From Haliscomenobacter sp033763495 (lineage in GTDB: Bacteria > Bacteroidota > Bacteroidia > Chitinophagales > Saprospiraceae), in contig NZ_JANRKL010000204.1 in the NCBI RefSeq assembly GCF_033763495.1, forward strand, positions 1 to 64,000: a stretch of DNA of 64,000 bases, given 5' to 3'. Below, one piece after another: positions 1-7,280 of the stretch. Made by a program: the position numbers and the translations under genes. The notes beneath the pieces are model-generated. The model did not search any database, was not told the origin of the DNA, and was given only the letters and a program-made list of their open reading frames with translations. How positions within the stretch are numbered: position 1 is the first letter of the stretch; the number at the start of each line of letters is the position of its first letter.

Positions 1-86
1 TACCGCGAGCGATCCTTACACTTCGGCTACGCTCAGTGACCGGATCGCTTGCGGTAGCCAAACTCCTCAACTCCTCAACTTTTTTT
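1..86. repeat. GTTGAGG-family intergenic palindrome, copy 1 (cut by window start)
   Basis: Inverted repeat with a TACCGC-AGCGATCC arm at 1-15 pairing with GGATCGCT-GCGGTA at about 42-56. The loop holds the core TTCGGCTACGCTCAGTGACC (22-41), which recurs at 7219 and 41897. The right flank is CTCAACT-rich (about 61-80) and ends in a T-run that directly precedes the ATG at 87. The matching left GTTGAGG flank would lie outside the window. An intergenic REP/MITE-like element is the likely reading. Confidence 0.75.
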
Positions 87-1013
87 ATGCACAATAGACG
101 CAAATTCCTTGCTCAATCCCTCAGTCTTGGCGCAGGGCTCATGATTGATCAATTTTCGGCCTTGGCTGAAACGCCGTTGCCATTTCAGGTTCCGGCAGAT
201 TTTTCCCTAAAAATGCTGGCCACCAATTGGGGATTCAGTGGAACCATGGATGAGTTTTGTGCCAAAGCCAAAAAGGCCGGCTATGATGGCATCGAGGTTT
301 GGGCACCCACTACTGACACGGACCGGATTGCCCTCGAAAGGGCGACCAAGGCGAATGGCCTGGAGTATGGTTTTTTGGTAGGTTCCGGGAGCAGTGACTT
401 TAAAGAGCATTTCACCCAGTTCATTCAGGCCCTTAAAAATGCTTCAACCTTGAAGCCCTTGTACATCAACTGCCACTCGGGTAAAGACTATTTCAGCCAG
501 GATCAGGCCCAAAACATCATTGAATTGAGCATTACCGCAGGCAAAGCCGCAGGAGTACCGGTTTACCACGAAACCCACCGCGGGCGGATTTGTTACTCTG
601 CGCCCATTACCCGGGCTTTGTTGGAAAAAATCCCGGGCATGCGCCTTACCCTCGATATTTCGCATTGGTGTGTGGTGCACGAATCGTTGTTGGCCGATCA
701 AAAGGAAACCATTGATCTGGCACTCTCCCGTACCGATCATATTCACTCCCGCGTGGGGCATCAGGAAGGGCCCCAGGTTACCGATCCCCGTGCGCCTGAA
801 TGGGCAGACGCCCTCAAAGCCCACTTGGCCTGGTGGGATAAGGTGGTGGAAATGAAGGTCAATCAAAAACAGCCTTTGACCATTTTAACCGAGTTCGGTC
901 CTCCGATGTACCTGCCAACCGTGCCTTACACCCGGCAACCGCTGGCCGATCAATGGGCAATCAATGTGCACATGATGGAATTGTTGCGTTCACGGTACCT
1001 TGTTAAAAAATAG
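87..1013 (+). CDS. Tat-exported sugar phosphate isomerase/epimerase (TIM barrel)
   Basis: A 308-residue protein of the xylose-isomerase-like TIM-barrel (AP endonuclease 2/IolE-type) superfamily. The N-terminus MHNRRKFLAQSLSLGAG has a twin-arginine pattern and a hydrophobic stretch, so export by Tat is likely. Family-type metal/substrate segments are visible: DGIEVWAP, HETHRGR, LTLDISHW and TEFGPP near the C-terminus. The substrate cannot be told from sequence. The reading frame is open upstream to 36, but those codons lie in the palindromic repeat; ATG 87 sits at the signal peptide, so it is chosen. The cytochrome/LRR gene follows on the same strand after another repeat copy. Family assignment is firm; the specific reaction is unknown. 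Confidence 0.85.
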   Translation: MHNRRKFLAQSLSLGAGLMIDQFSALAETPLPFQVPADFSLKMLATNWGFSGTMDEFCAKAKKAGYDGIEVWAPTTDTDRIALERATKANGLEYGFLVGSGSSDFKEHFTQFIQALKNASTLKPLYINCHSGKDYFSQDQAQNIIELSITAGKAAGVPVYHETHRGRICYSAPITRALLEKIPGMRLTLDISHWCVVHESLLADQKETIDLALSRTDHIHSRVGHQEGPQVTDPRAPEWADALKAHLAWWDKVVEMKVNQKQPLTILTEFGPPMYLPTVPYTRQPLADQWAINVHMMELLRSRYLVKK

Positions 1014-1139
1014 TTGAGAAGTTGAGGCTGCCGCAGAGACTTAGACATGCCAATGGCACACGCACACCATCACACACAAACACACACCCATTCTTGCGGT
1101 AGCCTCAACTCCTCAACTTCCCTCAACTCATCAACTTTT
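1012..1139. repeat. GTTGAGG-family intergenic palindrome, copy 2
   Basis: The left arm AGTTGAGAAGTTGAGGCTGC starts in the stop codon of the upstream gene. The right arm (about 1097-1120, TGCGGTAGCCTCAACTCCTC) pairs with it imperfectly. The loop is a CA-rich microsatellite-like tract (about 1056-1091) instead of the CTCAGTGACC core seen in copies 1, 3 and 4. The element ends in TCAACTTTT immediately before the ATG at 1140. Confidence 0.75.
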
Positions 1140-2567
1140 ATGCTTAATTTCCTCGGTCGTTTCCACCCCCTTCTCGTTCACCTGCCCATTGGTATTCTGC
1201 TCCTGGCGGTGCTTTTTGCCTGGCTGGGCCGCTGGCAACGTTTTCAACATTTAAAAGCGGTGGTTCCCTTGGCCTTGCTGATGGGTACACTCGCAGCCAT
1301 TTTTTCTTGTGTAACGGGTTACCTCCTGTCTTTGAGCGGAGAATATGATTTGCAGGCCTTGAACCAACACCGCAACCTGGGAATTGCGGTAGCCGTATGG
1401 GGCGCTTTCTTGCTCCTGCTGCAAAAATCGGGGCTCAACCGTAGGTTTGGTTTCCTGTTTCAATTGGTTTTGATAAGTCTGGTCAGTGTTGCCGGACATC
1501 TGGGTGGTTCCTTGACTCACGGCAGTGATTATTTGACCCAGGCCTTGCCAGAGCCGTATCGTGGCTGGTTGGGGCTGCCACCTGCCGTTCTTGCTCCTGC
1601 TCAAATCAAAAATCTGCCCGAAGCCAATGCCTACGCAGCGGTAGTAGCACCTTTGTTGCAAGAAAAATGTGTTTCCTGTCATGGTTCGACCAAACAAAAG
1701 GGCAAACTACGGCTGGACAGTCCAGATTTTATCCAAAAGGGTGGAAAAAATGGGGAAATTGTCCTGGCGGGAAAAGTTGCAGATAGTGAATTGATGCGCC
1801 GCTTGTTGTTGCCCAAATCGGATGAAAAACACATGCCCCCCAAGGAGAAAAACCAACTCAGTGAGGCGGAAGTTAAACTCTTGCATTGGTGGATAGAAAC
1901 GGGTGCAAACTTTGATAAAAAAGTAAAGGAATTACCGCAAAGCGAGGAGGTCAAACCACTGCTGGCTGCTTTGCAAAAAGGAGAAACTGGTTCAGTTGCT
2001 GAAGGTTCAAATTGGCCGGAAGTCAAAGTGCCCGCACCGGACCAGCAGGCCATTCAGGCCTTGAGGGATGCGGGTGCTGTGGTGCTTCCACTGGGGCAGA
2101 ATAATTCCTTATTGTCCGTCAGTTTTATCAATGTTCCAGATGCCAAGGCCAAAGACCTGGCTTTGTTAAAACCAGTGGCCAAACAAGTGGTGGCACTGCG
2201 TTTGAGTGGGGTCGAAGTGAGCGATCAGGATTTGAAAATATTGGCTGAATTGCCCCACTTGACCAGGCTTTATTTGGATGGCACCAAAGTGGGTGATGCC
2301 GGTCTGGCTACACTAAAATCCGCCAAATACCTGAACTACCTCAACCTGATCAATACCAGAGTCAGCAAGGCTGGTTTGGCTCATTTGAAGGCAGTTACAT
2401 GTTTGCGTGAGGTTTATGTTTACCAAACCGCAATTAAAGGTAGTGCTGATTGGCAGGTGCTTAAAAATATGTTGCCCAAGGTGAACATCGATACGGGGGG
2501 ATACCTGGTGCCTACGTTGGTTTCGGACACCACTTTAGTGAAGGAGGCACCAAAAGCACAGGATTAG
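1140..2567 (+). CDS. Membrane-anchored cytochrome c / leucine-rich-repeat protein (DUF2231 + planctomycete-type cytochrome c)
   Basis: 475 residues in three parts. The N-terminus has four predicted membrane helices (roughly residues 8-28, 39-65, 75-93 and 102-128) and begins FLGRFHPLLVHLPIG, typical of DUF2231. A c-type haem site CVSCH lies at residues 177-181 in a planctomycete-type cytochrome domain (KGKLRLD, HMPP and WWIETGA motifs downstream). The last about 140 residues contain leucine-rich-repeat units (LTRLYLDGTKVGDAGL, LNYLNLINTRVSKAGL). Likely function is periplasmic electron transfer coupled to protein binding; the partner is unknown. The frame is open upstream to 1047, but that extension is His-rich translated repeat DNA, so ATG 1140 is preferred. 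Proteins of this type often occur in carbohydrate-catabolic clusters, consistent with the upstream isomerase. Confidence 0.85.
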   Translation: MLNFLGRFHPLLVHLPIGILLLAVLFAWLGRWQRFQHLKAVVPLALLMGTLAAIFSCVTGYLLSLSGEYDLQALNQHRNLGIAVAVWGAFLLLLQKSGLNRRFGFLFQLVLISLVSVAGHLGGSLTHGSDYLTQALPEPYRGWLGLPPAVLAPAQIKNLPEANAYAAVVAPLLQEKCVSCHGSTKQKGKLRLDSPDFIQKGGKNGEIVLAGKVADSELMRRLLLPKSDEKHMPPKEKNQLSEAEVKLLHWWIETGANFDKKVKELPQSEEVKPLLAALQKGETGSVAEGSNWPEVKVPAPDQQAIQALRDAGAVVLPLGQNNSLLSVSFINVPDAKAKDLALLKPVAKQVVALRLSGVEVSDQDLKILAELPHLTRLYLDGTKVGDAGLATLKSAKYLNYLNLINTRVSKAGLAHLKAVTCLREVYVYQTAIKGSADWQVLKNMLPKVNIDTGGYLVPTLVSDTTLVKEAPKAQD

Positions 2568-2642
2568 GAGCATGCTTTATGCAGGTTTTTGAGATAATTG
2601 ATCTTTGCTGGCTTAAGCATAGAATCAAAATCATTAAGCATA

Positions 2643-2857
2643 TTTTACCGCAGAGTTTCTCAGATTAAACACAGAGTTTCTCGGAGTTTAGGCCACCTTC
2701 GGTGACTAAGAACTCAGAGACGCATGGAATGAACATGAACGCCGAACAATCAAATTTGAATCGTGCTTAACCTCCAGCCACCAAAGGTGGCAAAACTCTT
2801 AAAACTAATAAAGCTCAGCGAAACTCCGCGTTTACTCTGCGAAACTCTGCGGTAAAA
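2643..2857. repeat. MITE-like element with 17-bp perfect terminal inverted repeats
   Basis: TTTTACCGCAGAGTTTC at 2643-2659 is the exact reverse complement of 2841-2857. Inside, further GAGTTTCTC/GAAACTC tracts pair, and two small hairpins occur (CACCTTCGGTG near 2692; GCCACCAAAGGTGGC at 2777-2791). It carries no ORF. It fills most of the 324-bp gap between the cytochrome gene and the convergent mqnB gene; nothing else was seen there. Confidence 0.75.
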
Positions 2858-2891
2858 AGTTAATTCATTCAAAACTCACCGTAAACCTAGT

Positions 2892-3590
2892 CTAAGCCTC
2901 ATTCAACTTGTTTTCCAACAAACCTTTCAACATATCGATGAGCACCCCATTTAAGTTTTCAATAGCCAGAGGAATTTCCCAGGCGTCCCGATTGCGGGGC
3001 TCAACGAAGTTGGAGATGGAACGGATTTCCAAAAAAGGGGTCTGGTACATCAAACAAGCATAAAAAGTGGCGGCCCCTTCCATACTTTCCACACTAGCAT
3101 TGCTGCGGCGTTTGAGCTGTTCGATGCTGGAAGCGGAGCCGTGTACCTTGTTGACGGTAATGCCGTGTACTTTGGGTAAAAAATCGTACGCAGAGCCAAA
3201 CGTATTGACCATTTTTCGATCCTGAAAAGGTGGCGCTTCAGGGTGGATCAAATTGAGTTTGAATAGATCGGTAAAACTGCCATCGGCTTCTTCGACGCCC
3301 AAATCGGCGAAGGTTTCCGAGATGACTTGCACCACTGCACCGAGTTCAAGGCGGGTATCCAAAGCGCCAGCGATGCCAGCATTGATCACCAAATCGTAAC
3401 GCACCGTGGTCAGGGCCCTGGTGAGTTGAAACATGGCCAACGGCAGGCCTACCCCTGTTAGCAATATGCTAATTTCCAATTCGTTAAAGTTGAATTTCCG
3501 ATTGGCGTCGGGAGCTTTTTGCTGCTCCAACCATTGCAATACGGGGGCTATTTCAAATTCGTTTGCGGCGACAATTAATAAGTTTTTCAT
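2892..3590 (-). CDS. mqnB: Futalosine hydrolase (menaquinone biosynthesis)
   Basis: A 232-residue protein of the MTA/SAH-nucleosidase family. It matches futalosine hydrolase, which releases hypoxanthine from futalosine to give dehypoxanthine futalosine in the alternative menaquinone pathway. Visible motifs: MKNLLIVAANEFEI, LLTGVGLP, the base/ribose-binding NAGIAGAL, ESMEGAA with the ribose-binding glutamates, and RSISNFVEPRNRDAW with the Asn-Phe region typical of MqnB rather than MTAN. Length fits the family. It starts 3 bp after the PorQ-like gene and is probably cotranscribed with it. The menaquinone link fits the nuo operon elsewhere in the window. Confidence 0.88.
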   Translation of the reverse strand: MKNLLIVAANEFEIAPVLQWLEQQKAPDANRKFNFNELEISILLTGVGLPLAMFQLTRALTTVRYDLVINAGIAGALDTRLELGAVVQVISETFADLGVEEADGSFTDLFKLNLIHPEAPPFQDRKMVNTFGSAYDFLPKVHGITVNKVHGSASSIEQLKRRSNASVESMEGAATFYACLMYQTPFLEIRSISNFVEPRNRDAWEIPLAIENLNGVLIDMLKGLLENKLNEA

Positions 3591-3593
3591 GAA

Positions 3594-4421
3594 TCACTTC
3601 TTTTTACGGAAAGCTAGTCCTGCTGAAGGGGTGAAGCCCAGATATGGGTGATACGCTGCGGCACAATCAAATACCAGATTTTGGAAAATGGGCAGGCCGA
3701 AGCCAAAACTCCAGCCTCCGGGGGCGGAATTCACACCAGCGCGTAGGTAAATGGCCTTGGAGGGGTTGTATTCGATACCGATGCGCATGTCCGCCGGGAA
3801 GTCAATGTCTTTGTACAATTCGCTGTATAATATCACTTTATCCCCTACTGCATAGGACAAACCGGCGCTAAAAGCGGTAGGCGTATACTCTCCATCTAGC
3901 AATTCTTGCCGAATGGCGTTGCGTACCTGGGCTGCTGCCCAAAGTTTGGGCAACAATTCTGCCTGGATGCCGAAATCTACATTGAATAAGGAGCGGTTGC
4001 CGTATTCACTGATGCTGATCTGAGACCAATGCAATTGCCCACCAATGCGCAAGCGATCCGACAATTTGCGGGCGTAGGCCAGGCCTGCCCCTGTCTCGCG
4101 GTAATCACCAGTGCCAAAATTGCGCAAGGTCAATCCAAAAACGCCCGAGAAGGTGGGCAAAGCGGCACCAAATGCGGCATGATTTAGGTCAGCCAGTAAA
4201 TAACGTTGTTCCACCATGCCCATTGCGCTGAAGGTTTCCAGCTTGGCCAGCCCGGCCTGATTGCCAAAAAGGCTGTGCAAATCCGTAAAATTCAGCGAGG
4301 TTTTACCCAGGGCATTGCTGCGTGGTGAAATGGGAGCAAGCAAGGCATTCTGGCCCTGAAGGCATTGAAAACAGGTGGCTAGAACAAAGAATAGGATGGT
4401 GCGGAACCGTTTCATGGACAT
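3594..4421 (-). CDS. PorQ/PorV-like outer-membrane beta-barrel protein
   Basis: 275 residues with a signal peptide (MKRFRTILFFVLATCFQCLQGQ) and amphipathic beta-strand character throughout. The start RSNALGKTSLNFTDLHSLFGNQAGLA resembles the N-terminal plug of the PorV/PorQ/FadL-like family in Bacteroidota, and AYHPYLGFTPSAGLAFRKKK is a typical barrel end. Some family members serve T9SS, but this copy may be another outer-membrane porin. The second Met (4415) is an equally good start. It precedes mqnB in a probable two-gene operon and diverges from the PorP/SprF gene across 155 bp. Confidence 0.7.
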   Translation of the reverse strand: MSMKRFRTILFFVLATCFQCLQGQNALLAPISPRSNALGKTSLNFTDLHSLFGNQAGLAKLETFSAMGMVEQRYLLADLNHAAFGAALPTFSGVFGLTLRNFGTGDYRETGAGLAYARKLSDRLRIGGQLHWSQISISEYGNRSLFNVDFGIQAELLPKLWAAAQVRNAIRQELLDGEYTPTAFSAGLSYAVGDKVILYSELYKDIDFPADMRIGIEYNPSKAIYLRAGVNSAPGGWSFGFGLPIFQNLVFDCAAAYHPYLGFTPSAGLAFRKKK

Positions 4422-4576
4422 GTAATTGACAGGTGGTAAAACTAAGGAAATTATTTCAGCGCACCCATTTTAACAGCTTTTTGTATTTTTGAAAATGTTT
4501 ATAAATGTTAAACTCTGTATATTAGCAAAAAGAAAGCCCAAGCAAACTTATCTTGAGGCTCGAATAATTCCAAAAC

Positions 4577-5626
4577 ATGAAGCAATACATACTATTTTCG
4601 ATCCTGTTTTTGTCCTTTTGGGCAAAAATACAGGCGCAAGACCCCCGCTTCGCCCAATTTTATGCCTCCCCTCTGCATGTAAATCCCGCGATGGCTGGTG
4701 TAACCAGTGGTTCTGCTCGCTTGGCGGTGAATTACCGCGACTTGTACTACAGCCTTTTGGGCAATAAACCATTCAGGACCGTTTCAGCCAGTTGGGACCA
4801 GCGGTTTCGGGCGGTGCAAAAGGACTATTTTGCCATCAGTGGCTCCGCTATGCGCGATCAGGCTGGTTTGGCCAATTTTCACCTGACCCAATTTAACGTG
4901 GGAGGAGCTTACCTCAAGCAGGTCAATGGTGGACGTTTTGCCGCCAATGAGCAGTACATTGTGGTAGGTGCACAGTTGGGTTTCGCCCAGCAATCGCTCA
5001 ACTGGTCGGATTTGTCCTTTTCGGCACAATACGATGCCAACGGATATTTCTTCGACCCCAATGCCCCCACCAATGAGGCCTTTGATGGGGTAAGCAGCAA
5101 TCCTTATTTGGATTTTAATGCGGGAGCCTTGTGGTACGCCGTTTGGGACGACAACAAAAGTTTGTACCTCGGTGGCGCCATGCACCATTTGAATACGCCC
5201 TCTGCCTCCTTTACGGGCGATGATCAGGTGCGGATATTCCGGCGCTACAGCATCCACGGTGGGGGTGAACTTCCCTTGACCAAACAGTTGAGCCTCATGC
5301 CTGCCTTTTTGTTCATGAACCAGGGCCCCATGATGAGTACCACCCTAGGTACCAACATTCGTTATACCAACCGCGAGTGGAAGGAACTGGCCCTGCGCAC
5401 CGGCATATGGACCCACGTCAACAACCGCGCTGATCGGGGTGTTGGAGTGGACGCAGTGATTGTGGCGGCTATCTTTGAATTGGAAAAATGGAACCTGGGT
5501 TTCAGTTATGATATTACTTCTTCGGGGCTGAGGGCTTCGAATTATTCGAGGGGGGCCTTTGAGATGTCACTGACTTATATTAAGCCTGATCGGAGTCGGT
5601 CGCGGTTGATTTGTCCTAAGTTGTAG
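4577..5626 (+). CDS. PorP/SprF family type IX secretion outer-membrane protein
   Basis: 349 residues with a signal peptide ending WAKIQAQ, followed by the family hallmark DPRFAQFYASPLHVNPAMAG. The rest is beta-barrel-like, with NYRDLYYSL, YLGGAMHHLN, PAFLFMNQGP and a final LSFSYDIT-type strand region. PorP/SprF proteins are needed for surface delivery of large T9SS adhesins and usually sit next to an sprB-like gene. Here no adhesin is adjacent; the nearest candidate is the giant protein at 15274. A TATTTTTG box at 4484-4491 fits a Bacteroidota -7 element, but no clear -33 TTG is present. Family assignment is firm. Confidence 0.9.
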   Translation: MKQYILFSILFLSFWAKIQAQDPRFAQFYASPLHVNPAMAGVTSGSARLAVNYRDLYYSLLGNKPFRTVSASWDQRFRAVQKDYFAISGSAMRDQAGLANFHLTQFNVGGAYLKQVNGGRFAANEQYIVVGAQLGFAQQSLNWSDLSFSAQYDANGYFFDPNAPTNEAFDGVSSNPYLDFNAGALWYAVWDDNKSLYLGGAMHHLNTPSASFTGDDQVRIFRRYSIHGGGELPLTKQLSLMPAFLFMNQGPMMSTTLGTNIRYTNREWKELALRTGIWTHVNNRADRGVGVDAVIVAAIFELEKWNLGFSYDITSSGLRASNYSRGAFEMSLTYIKPDRSRSRLICPKL

Positions 5627-5681
5627 CTTGACTGTTTCAGAAAAATTGTTTAAACATATCATCCTTTTAATGCGAGTTTGG

Positions 5682-5903
5682 GGATTAATCCCTCAACCAC
5701 ATCTAACATCTTGTAACCGCCCGTTTCAACGGGTGGATTTAAGCTCCCCGCCCCTCATATCTAACATCTTTTCAGAGGCTTACATCATAAAATTTTGTAG
5801 ATGCAAGCCTCTGGAAAGATGTTAGATGGAATAAGGTATAACGTCTAACACCCGCCGTTGAAACAGCGGGTTACAAGATGATAGATGTGATTAGTGGTAA
5901 TCC
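5682..5903. repeat. Nested inverted-repeat element (about 220 bp)
   Basis: Outer arms: GGATTAATCC with CACATCTAACATCTTGTAAC (5682-5717) pair with GTTACAAGATGATAGATGTG plus GGTAATCC (about 5870-5903). Inside them, CCCGTTTCAACGGG-type and CCCGCCGTTGAAACAGCGGG-type hairpins face each other. The innermost stem is 5759-5786 against 5800-5827 (ATCTAACATCTTTTCAGAGG versus CCTCTGGAAAGATGTTAGAT). ATCTAACATCTT occurs in both the outer and inner stems. There is no coding content. It follows the PorP/SprF gene and may act as a hairpin terminator. Confidence 0.75.
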
Positions 5904-5966
5904 TTAGATGATCAACTTGTATTCAGTACTCTTCAATAACTCTCTGATCATAACATCGCGAATAAC

Positions 5967-6039
5967 AAAAAAGGACCCAAAGCATACAAAGCAAAGCGTT
6001 GTCAACGTCTAACTCTGTGTCCTTTGAGTCCTCTTTTTT
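5967..6039. repeat. Imperfect inverted repeat in the PorP-MlaD convergent gap
   Basis: AAAAAAGGACCCAAAG (5967-5982) pairs imperfectly with CTTTGAGTCCTCTTTTTT (6022-6039). The A- and T-tracts on the outside give a U-run in either direction, so it could be a bidirectional terminator between the convergent genes ending at 5626 (+) and 6092 (-). Nothing else was recognised in 5904-6091. Confidence 0.45.
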
Positions 6040-6091
6040 CCTTTGTGGTAATAAAAATGTCGCTTTGGCAATTACCACAGACGACAAACAG

Positions 6092-7120
6092 TTATTGCTT
6101 CTTAGCATCCAACTTATCATACTTCAACACCCGCTTTCTACCTTTCAGCGGAATGTACCGATAAGGGCGATTTTTAATATCCTGTGTCAAGGAATCAGCG
6201 TTCGCACTCAAGCGATCAATGCTGTTGTACAGGCTATCATTGCTGAGCAATTTGCCCAATGAGCCTTTACCTGCTTTGACATCGGTCATCATTCCTTCTA
6301 CGGAGCCCAAAGCCTTATCCGCTTTGTCCAAAGTCACTTTTAATCCCGCTAAAGTCTGATCAACTTCTGCCATGGTCTTTTTCAAGTCCATTTCATTCAA
6401 CTGGCCGCTGAATTTATCCGCATTGTTGATGATGCTGCCAATTTTGGCTTTGCTGCTGGCCAGGCTGGCACCCAGCTCGTTTAGGCTTTTGAGGGTGCCT
6501 TTAATTTCGCCGGAAGAAGAGGCCAGGAGGCGATCAGCTGAAGCGGTAGCCGATTGCAGGTTGGCCAGGGTCAATTCCAGGTTTTTCAGGCTGCGGTTGA
6601 TGGGGCTATTGGGATCACCATGGCTTAGGCCCTCATTCAGTGAATCCAGAGCGCCTTTAATGCCTTTCTGAAAGATTTCTACGTATTGCTTGAGTTCTTC
6701 CTGAGGGATATTGGCCCCCAGGAAGCCAACTGCGCCGGGGATCAGGTACGAACCTGGTTCGAGCATGCCCTGGCGTTCTTCCACTGGCGGGAATTGCAGG
6801 CGAACACTTTTGGTGCCCATAAAACCATTGGCAAAAATCTCCGCACGGGTGCCCTTAGGCACTTCCAGATCCTTGTTTAAATCCAGGGTAACCAGCACTT
6901 TTTCCGAGCCTTTTTGCAGTTTGACATCGGACACAAAGCCAACATTCACCCCCTGAATTACCACCGACGAGGAAGTTTGGATGCTGAGGGCGTCCTCGTA
7001 TTCCACATAGTAGAGGTTGGAGCGGGTGAGGATGTTTTTCCCTTTGATGAATTTGATTCCCCAAATGGAAAGTGCAATTGCAACAACGGCCAGAAGGGCG
7101 ATTTTAACTTCGTTTGACAT
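6092..7120 (-). CDS. MlaD/MCE-domain envelope protein
   Basis: 342 residues. One N-terminal membrane helix (EVKIALLAVVAIALSIWGI) is followed by an MCE domain (about residues 35-115: YYVEYEDALSIQTSSSVVIQGVNVG, LDLNKDLEVPKGTRAEI, MGTKSVRL) and then a long helical/coiled-coil region. MCE proteins form periplasmic lipid-transfer rings or tubes; the usual partners (MlaE/MlaF) are not adjacent. The frame is open from an ATG at 7129, but a TATCTTTG promoter box at 7143-7150 makes ATG 7120 the better start. It lies downstream of the amidase on the same strand, a pairing recurrent in Bacteroidota as far as I recall. The helical tail after the MCE domain is about 200 residues. Confidence 0.85.
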   Translation of the reverse strand: MSNEVKIALLAVVAIALSIWGIKFIKGKNILTRSNLYYVEYEDALSIQTSSSVVIQGVNVGFVSDVKLQKGSEKVLVTLDLNKDLEVPKGTRAEIFANGFMGTKSVRLQFPPVEERQGMLEPGSYLIPGAVGFLGANIPQEELKQYVEIFQKGIKGALDSLNEGLSHGDPNSPINRSLKNLELTLANLQSATASADRLLASSSGEIKGTLKSLNELGASLASSKAKIGSIINNADKFSGQLNEMDLKKTMAEVDQTLAGLKVTLDKADKALGSVEGMMTDVKAGKGSLGKLLSNDSLYNSIDRLSANADSLTQDIKNRPYRYIPLKGRKRVLKYDKLDAKKQ

Positions 7121-7142
7121 GAAATGCAAAATTTTGGAGGCG

Positions 7143-7150
7143 CAAAGATA
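7143..7150 (-). promoter_or_regulatory. Probable -7 box (TATCTTTG) for the MlaD gene
   Basis: On the minus strand TATCTTTG matches the Bacteroidota -7 consensus TAnnTTTG exactly and lies 23 nt from the chosen ATG. No TTG is found 19-21 nt upstream, where repeat copy 3 begins. The MlaD gene may therefore have its own promoter despite sharing a strand with the upstream amidase gene. Confidence 0.45.
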
Positions 7151-7157
7151 GAAAAAG

Positions 7158-7280
7158 AGTTGAGAAGTTGAGGAGTTGAGGGGTTGAGAAGTTTAGGCTG
7201 CCGCAGCGATCCTTACATTTCGACTACGCTCAGTGACCGGATCGCTGCGGCAGCCTAAACTTATCAACTCCTCAACCTTT
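7158..7280. repeat. GTTGAGG-family intergenic palindrome, copy 3 (best preserved)
   Basis: A perfect 24-bp stem: 7189-7212 (AAGTTTAGGCTGCCGCAGCG plus ATCC) is the reverse complement of 7239-7262. The core TTCGACTACGCTCAGTGACC starts at 7219 in the loop. Outer flanks are AGTTGAGAAGTTGAGGAGTT on the left and TCAACTCCTCAACC on the right. It fills the gap between the amidase and MlaD genes. Confidence 0.85.

Noticed and set aside
1047..1139. 31-residue N-terminal extension of the cytochrome/LRR protein
   Set aside because: It would translate repeat copy 2 (His/Thr-rich); the membrane domain begins naturally at ATG 1140.
5628..5825. 65-codon ORF after the PorP/SprF gene
   Set aside because: It reads through the left half of the nested inverted repeat and has no motif.
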